This document shows positions 39,019 to 42,378 of a stretch of DNA of 42,378 nucleotides, piece by piece. Where the stretch lies: IMG/VR virus record IMGVR_UViG_3300023442_000005, positions 1-42,378 of that record, one strand, 5' to 3'. Numbering within the stretch: position 1 is the first letter of the stretch; every line of letters begins with the position of its first letter. Source of the DNA: a virus. The position numbers and the translations under genes are program-made. The notes beneath the pieces were generated by a model. That model searched no databases and was not told the DNA's origin. It was given only the letters and a program-made list of their open reading frames with translations.

Positions 39019-39404
39019 CACCACTTCCTTCCATCAATCATCACCTTCAGGTTTTCCAGATACCAGATACCCTCTTCCATGGATTCAAAGACCACATCAG
39101 CAGCGGCCACCGGCATGCGAAAGTACTTCCTGGGTTCCGGCAATACCAGCACGACCGGCTTCCCCAGGGCGCGGGCGTAACCGATTTCAAATGCCAGGTC
39201 ATAGCCGCCGGGGTTGTCTTTCTCCAGATAAGCAAACAGCACATCAGTTGCTTCAATTCCGGCAATGTCGACGGGAGTGAACTGGTCTTGATCGGTGAGA
39301 TTGTGATTGCGGGGATCAATCCAGACAACGCCTTCCAGAGACAGGCGCTTCTTAATGCGATCCTGCCAGCCACTCTTTAGACCGCCGGCTAGATAGACTT
39401 TCAT
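39018..39404 (-). CDS. Nucleoside 2-deoxyribosyltransferase-like enzyme
   Basis: This 128-residue protein fits the nucleoside deoxyribosyltransferase fold: a KVYLAGGLKSGWQDRI start (nucleotide-binding loop), WIDPRNHN, the acidic Asp pair of VDIAGIEATDVLFAYL, and GGYDLAFEIGYARALGKPVV with the catalytic Glu (E73). The enzyme swaps bases on deoxyribosides and could adjust nucleotide pools. Related folds include NAD-cleaving effectors, so a defence role cannot be excluded. The SD is GGAGG. Its TTGACATACCTA element lies 43 bases upstream of the start, and its stop overlaps the next start. Confidence 0.7.
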   Translation of the reverse strand: MKVYLAGGLKSGWQDRIKKRLSLEGVVWIDPRNHNLTDQDQFTPVDIAGIEATDVLFAYLEKDNPGGYDLAFEIGYARALGKPVVLVLPEPRKYFRMPVAAADVVFESMEEGIWYLENLKVMIDGRKW

Positions 39405-39447
39405 CTACGCACCTCCATCTGTTTGTTTAATGCTCGTCTTCACGAAT

Positions 39448-39459
39448 TAGGTATGTCAA
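39448..39459 (-). promoter_or_regulatory. TTGACATAnCTA element, copy 10
   Basis: The minus strand reads ATCATTGACATACCTAATTC, upstream of the deoxyribosyltransferase-like gene. A small TCGT-GAAG-ACGA hairpin follows in the leader. Confidence 0.65.
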
Positions 39460-39734
39460 TGATGAGCAGCTGAGATAGGGAGTGGGGGAGGATTTTGAAC
39501 CAACCAGGTTGCCACAGCGATACGAAAACGTTATAGAATTAATACCCGGGGATACCACTGCCAAAGTCAGGTGTGTAGAATGGGCACAAAATGCGTAGAC
39601 TGACAGTCAACAGATAAGTAGTTGTATTTGATGGATATATGTAATTTCAGTACCTGTGTTCGATACCATTCACTATTACACGATTCTTCGACATACCAGC
39701 AGTTGAGTGTCTTTGACATGGTAATAAGTGGGTC
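39460..39734. other. Non-coding stretch with box-like repeats only
   Basis: No gene is seen. It holds ATACCATTCACTATTACACG (39663-39682), which shares GTGTAATA and ATGGTAT words with the sites at 30551 and 38049. It also holds two plus-strand sequences related to the promoter-like element (TTCGACATACC at 39687 and TTTGACATGGTAATA at 39712). These could start a plus-strand transcript into the structured region that follows. Confidence 0.4.
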
Positions 39735-40045
39735 CTAATGCGTTCCATCCCGTCCCCGAATCAATGGGACAAATGGAAAAACGCAGATACCGAATCAGAG
39801 CCAGACATCCTGATCGGTGAGAGTACTCACAACGGGCGAGGGGGCAACGGTACGCGGGACGACCCCCGAAAAGCCGACAGAGCGATGAGGAACCGCTCGA
39901 ACAGTCCGGGAGAAGCCGGGCCCCGTTCGCGGGGTGGTGCTGGCATCATTCCTCTATTGACCAGCACGCGGGTACGGAGTCTCCGGTGAGTGCTCGCCTC
40001 CCTTACGGGAGCGCCAGGGCCGGCTCTACAGAGAGTCGGTTTATA
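39735..40045 (+). ncRNA. Putative structured non-coding RNA (strand uncertain)
   Basis: A GC-rich stretch without a convincing gene contains many adjacent hairpins. Examples are TGCGTT/AACGCA with CCAT/ATGG and GTCCC/GGGAC (39739-39785), GGGGG/CCCCC (39840-39867), GAGCG/CGCTC (39880-39898), CCCCG-TTCG-CGGGG (39920-39933), GTGCTGG/CCAGCAC (39937-39967), CTCCC/GGGAG (39998-40011) and CCGGCTCT/AGAGTCGG (40020-40039). No rRNA, tRNA, tmRNA or RNase P signature was seen. The plus strand is favoured because of the promoter-like sequences upstream. Confidence 0.5.
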
Positions 40046-40062
40046 TACCCGTGGTACACCCT

Positions 40063-40106
40063 GTTCAAAACGTCTGCACTTATTGATAAGTGTGTGCACT
40101 TTGAAC
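40063..40106 (-). terminator. Nested palindrome after the T9SS cargo gene
   Basis: Outer arms GTTCAAA and TTTGAAC enclose a perfect CACTTAT-TG-ATAAGTG hairpin (40077-40092). It lies a few bases after the minus-strand stop at 40114. With no T-run it may be a rho-type stop, an mRNA-stabilising hairpin or an operator. Confidence 0.4.
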
Positions 40107-40113
40107 GGATGGA

Positions 40114-40971
40114 TTATGGTTTAAGTATGACAAATCGCCCACGATGCTGTTGATTGTCTGCTCTTACCTGATAGAAGTAAGTCCCCGCCGGTAGACTACG
40201 CATATCCAGTTGCCGAATATGTCGCCCGGGGCCCAGCCTGCCGTATTCCCGGTGAAGAACTTCCCGACCCAACACATCATAAACTGATAATGCCACGTTG
40301 ACTGCTTCCGGTATGGATAGCAGCACTGTGCCAATGGAAGTTACCGGATTGGGGTAGATAGCAATCATAAATCCCTTCGGTGGCGCCGGTGGTGTATTAT
40401 CAACGACTGTCGGCGCTTCGATATTAAAGCGAACATGAGTGCTGTCCCACAAACCCATCGTATCTGTTACAATCATCACAAACCCAGCCGGACCATAGTA
40501 ATCCCCCGGATCCGGCTCCACATATAACACTCCCACCGAATCATATACCCGCACATGATCCAAATCCATATATAATAACACCAGCTGACCAATCGTATTA
40601 TCCGGATCATACAGTATTGAATCCAGGACGGCTGAATACACCTGACCAAAGGGCAGGGTGGTTATGCTCAGCTGAACATCCGGAACACCAGCTGACACCG
40701 TATCAGAGGGGTCCGACTCATTGCCGGCACTATCCACAGCCGTCAGATAATACACATAGAGATTCCCCGGCTGCACATCTTTATCCACCGCATGTGTATC
40801 CGGATGGGCAATCGTCTGATAGTGTGAAAACACCATCTCATTAACCGCCCGATACAATCGATAGGAGTGCATATCCGGCTCCTTATTAGGACTCCAGTAG
40901 ATGTTCAGTGAATCGGTCTGCGCATAGCCCAGAGACAGTCCGATCAGCAGCATCATAATCCAGCGCATCAT
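40114..40971 (-). CDS. Secreted surface protein with T9SS type A C-terminal sorting domain
   Basis: The start MMRWIMMLLIGLSLGYAQ is chosen for its SD (AGGAGG) and its signal peptide, with cleavage probably after Ala-Gln. The 285-residue protein has a fibronectin III-like region (LNIYWSPNKEPDMHSYRLYR, then NLYVYYLTAVDSAGNESDPS), a second beta domain, and a C-terminal type A sorting domain (FMIAIYPNPVTSIGTVLLSI, VALSVYDVLGREVL, SLPAGTYFYQVRADNQ). In the host it would cross the outer membrane through the type IX system and be anchored at the surface. A surface-modifying role such as blocking superinfection fits a lysogenic-conversion gene. Confidence 0.82.
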   Translation of the reverse strand: MMRWIMMLLIGLSLGYAQTDSLNIYWSPNKEPDMHSYRLYRAVNEMVFSHYQTIAHPDTHAVDKDVQPGNLYVYYLTAVDSAGNESDPSDTVSAGVPDVQLSITTLPFGQVYSAVLDSILYDPDNTIGQLVLLYMDLDHVRVYDSVGVLYVEPDPGDYYGPAGFVMIVTDTMGLWDSTHVRFNIEAPTVVDNTPPAPPKGFMIAIYPNPVTSIGTVLLSIPEAVNVALSVYDVLGREVLHREYGRLGPGRHIRQLDMRSLPAGTYFYQVRADNQQHRGRFVILKP

Positions 40972-40989
40972 GTAACCTCCTGTTTTCTC

Positions 40990-41001
40990 TAGATATGTCA
41001 C
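40990..41001 (-). promoter_or_regulatory. TTGACATAnCTA element, copy 11 (one mismatch)
   Basis: The minus strand reads CTGTGACATATCTAGAGAAA, 18 bases before the T9SS cargo start codon and just ahead of its SD. Confidence 0.65.
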
Positions 41002-41099
41002 AGATGCGCCTATATAGGGACCCAAATTCACTTCTCTCATATTTCAGACAACGCAATGGCAAACGAATCCCGGCTCCCGAAAACGTGCCCCCCGGGTCT

Positions 41100-41400
41100 T
41101 ACCATCGAACTTTGCGAACTACTGAATACAGCTGAAGTAGAGGAGTGGTAAGGACTTACGCCATCGAACTTGTGGAGCAGGTTCGGTAATACTCCCCTGG
41201 TATTAACTCTGTAAGGTATTCACACCAACCCACTGGTACTGATATCCCCGGGTATTGACTCTGTATCCTATTCGCGATCCACTAACGCCACTTTTCGTCG
41301 AAAGGTGCCATTAGTGGATCGCTGATAGATGAGTGCGGCCTTAATAGGGGTGTGAAAAGCGGTGCGGTGAGGGAAGAGGTGCGCTTAATAGGGCCTTCAA
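41100..41400. repeat. Non-coding stretch with three pairs of degenerate direct repeats
   Basis: Between 41041 and 41440 no gene is seen. CCATCGAACTT occurs at 41102 and 41161. TATTrACTCTGTA occurs at 41201 and 41253. TTAATAGGG, followed by AAAAG and GTGCGG, occurs at 41341 and 41385. The spacings are 59, 52 and 44 bases. The repeats are too diverged for an insertion sequence and may be protein-binding or RNA-structural units. Confidence 0.5.
41274..41322. other. 49-base near-perfect hairpin (23-bp arms)
   Basis: GCGATCCACTAA at the left pairs with TTAGTGGATCGC at the right. The arms continue for 23 positions with two mismatches and one G-U pair, around the 3-base loop GTC. It could form a DNA cruciform or a very stable RNA hairpin. 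Confidence 0.75.
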
Positions 41401-41442
41401 AAGTTGTGCGGCGAGGGGAGTAGTAGGTAGTGAAATGATATA

Positions 41443-41489
41443 GGACCCGTGGAGCTCGGCGTTTCGAGCCCCCCGGGTTCTTTTGTTTG
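41443..41489 (+). terminator. Intrinsic terminator, plus strand
   Basis: GGACCCG pairs with CGGGTTC, with an inner GCTCG/CGAGC stem, and is followed by TTTTGTTTG. It ends any plus-strand transcript from the 41.0-41.44 kb stretch before the coiled-coil gene, or acts as an attenuator for that gene. Confidence 0.6.
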
Positions 41490-41490
41490 T

Positions 41491-41544
41491 ACCCTACCTG
41501 AGAATACGAGTCCGCTCCGGTAGGGGTGTAGGTAAAAGGGACTC
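41491..41544 (+). promoter_or_regulatory. H-type pseudoknot in the leader of the coiled-coil gene
   Basis: Stem 1 is CCCTACC (41492-41498) with GGTAGGG (41519-41525). Stem 2 is GAGTCC (41508-41513, inside loop 1) with GGACTC (41539-41544). The arms interleave, so both stems form a pseudoknot, ending about 15 bases before the SD AAAGGAGG. It may control translation or bind a ligand. Confidence 0.55.
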
Positions 41545-41576
41545 ATCAACGTGCCAAAACAAAAGGAGGAACAGTT

Positions 41577-42378
41577 ATGGCACGATTAAGTGAGTTAGTT
41601 AGTAGCAGATCATTAAAAGCCCTGCAAAAGATGCAGGGTAAAATCCAAGAGGGGCGTCATCTCTCCGAGCTGGAGAGACATGGCTCCTACTGGAGAACAA
41701 CAAAGGGCCGCAAAGAGGCAGAAGACGCGGCCTGGAAGTACTGGAGCCAGGACCCGCTCCTAACAACGGATTGGGTCATGCGCAAGCATGACAAGCTGCA
41801 AGAACGCCGTGGTAGAAAGCGGTCTGAATGGGTCCAGCTTGCTCAGGCTGAACCGCAGCTGAGGCAGGCTGAATCTCAGCTGGATCAGGCCGCTGAGCGC
41901 CTGGAGGAGTCCAAATCGGATCCAGTCTATCGCCATCGCCGGCCTCGTCATCGACGCTGGAAACAGCTCTACGCAGAGCTGTTGAAAGCCCAGGCTAAGT
42001 ATAACGAGACCTGGCAGCGATACATGGATGCTCTAGAGAGAATGGAACGTCTGGAGCAATCCATAAGAGACATAGACCGCAACGCTGACAAGTTGCAGCG
42101 TAGGGTTAGTAAGCTGCAGCATAAGCTTGCGGTAATATTCGCCTGGGCCAGCTCTGAAGCGGTTGCCCAACGCAATAGGGCCACTTCTAAAGCAGCCGTT
42201 AAGACTGCTAGGGCTGCCACCAAGGCTGCAAAAGCTTCCACTAAGCCTACTCCTACTACTACTACTACTACTACTGCCCCTGCTGTTACTCAGGAAGCTG
42301 TGGCAGTGAAGAAACAGTCTTTTAAGTTACCGAAGTTTGAGACTGCTGGGATTGTTTCCAGGAAAGTCTCTTCGGTAA
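41577..42378 (+). CDS. Partial CDS: long coiled-coil protein with poly-Thr linker
   Basis: This gene has an excellent SD (AAAGGAGGAACAGTT before ATG) and runs 267 codons to the right edge without a stop. It begins MARLSELVSSRSLKALQKMQ. A Gln/Glu/Arg/Ala-rich coiled coil follows (about 70-195), then a basic Ala/Thr/Lys stretch (SKAAVKTARAATKAAKASTK), a poly-Thr run encoded by seven ACT codons, and the start of another segment (SFKLPKFETAGIVSRKVSS). It is on the opposite strand from its neighbours and is preceded by a terminator and a pseudoknot leader. The family is not recognised. The histone-like basic stretch hints at DNA binding. Confidence 0.75.
   Translation, partial: MARLSELVSSRSLKALQKMQGKIQEGRHLSELERHGSYWRTTKGRKEAEDAAWKYWSQDPLLTTDWVMRKHDKLQERRGRKRSEWVQLAQAEPQLRQAESQLDQAAERLEESKSDPVYRHRRPRHRRWKQLYAELLKAQAKYNETWQRYMDALERMERLEQSIRDIDRNADKLQRRVSKLQHKLAVIFAWASSEAVAQRNRATSKAAVKTARAATKAAKASTKPTPTTTTTTTAPAVTQEAVAVKKQSFKLPKFETAGIVSRKVSSV

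Noticed and set aside
39480-39520. Possible tRNA (TTTTGAACC segment resembling an anticodon or T arm).
   Set aside because: Stems do not pair and no cloverleaf can be drawn on either strand.
39738-39989. Plus-strand frame of 83 codons in the hairpin-rich stretch.
   Set aside because: No SD, a low-complexity Arg/Gly/Ser product and coincidence with many stems; a structured RNA is more likely.
40990-41001. SP6/T7-type phage polymerase promoter.
   Set aside because: TGACA and CTA are shared with SP6 promoters but are three bases further apart, and no single-subunit polymerase gene is in the window; kept only as a remark.
41274-41322. Integron attC-like site.
   Set aside because: The imperfect palindrome lacks the R and L box consensus and there is no integrase.
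1-42378. Window as a complete circular element.
   Set aside because: Joining the ends would make two antisense genes overlap, and essential tail genes are missing, so the element extends further.

Overview
The window looks like part of a temperate phage-plasmid: a contractile-tailed (myovirus-type) phage whose structural genes sit beside a plasmid replication and partition module. The likely host is a Bacteroidota-like (FCB group) bacterium. The main evidence is a secreted protein near the right end (40114-40971) with a type IX secretion (T9SS) C-terminal sorting domain. Base composition is roughly balanced and most genes have a strong Shine-Dalgarno (SD) sequence. Both edges cut through genes, and tape-measure, baseplate, fibre and lysis genes are not seen, so the element continues beyond the window. 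No integrase, tRNA or rRNA was found.

Layout. From about 30.5 kb leftward almost everything is on the minus strand, in overlapping or tightly packed transcription units. In transcription order these are: small accessory genes (zinc ribbon, ClpP-like protein, helix-turn-helix (HTH)-metallophosphatase, Cys-cluster protein); three glycine/alanine-rich hydrophobic proteins; a ribosomal protein bS21 homologue; a free-standing intein-like protein; the large terminase with a mini-intein; portal; a double Com-like zinc ribbon; prohead protease; scaffold; a decoration-like structural protein; major capsid protein; connector, neck and tail-terminator genes; sheath; four tube-like proteins; and tail-assembly chaperones. 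From 30.7 to 36.6 kb the plus strand carries HTH/PAS regulators, ParA, a repeat-bearing ParA partner, an iteron origin and the Rep initiator. From 36.6 to 41 kb the minus strand carries a RecB-like nuclease, small genes, a membrane-anchored HTH protein, a deoxyribosyltransferase-like enzyme and the T9SS cargo protein. Two non-coding stretches (39.46-40.11 and 40.97-41.58 kb) are full of predicted RNA structure, and a coiled-coil gene leaves the right edge on the plus strand.

How it fits together. A 12-base minus-strand element, TTGACATAnCTA, lies 18-60 bases ahead of nine genes and twice inside genes, and looks like an element-specific promoter. A different signal, a 19-bp palindrome ATTATCCATATTGGATAAT, occurs upstream of the HTH/PAS operon and twice more (diverged) between the two iteron arrays. 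This suggests one regulator couples the lysogeny decision to plasmid replication. PAS domains in three adjacent regulatory genes suggest that the switch senses a small molecule, redox state or energy state.

Function calls rest on motifs read by eye; no database search was possible.
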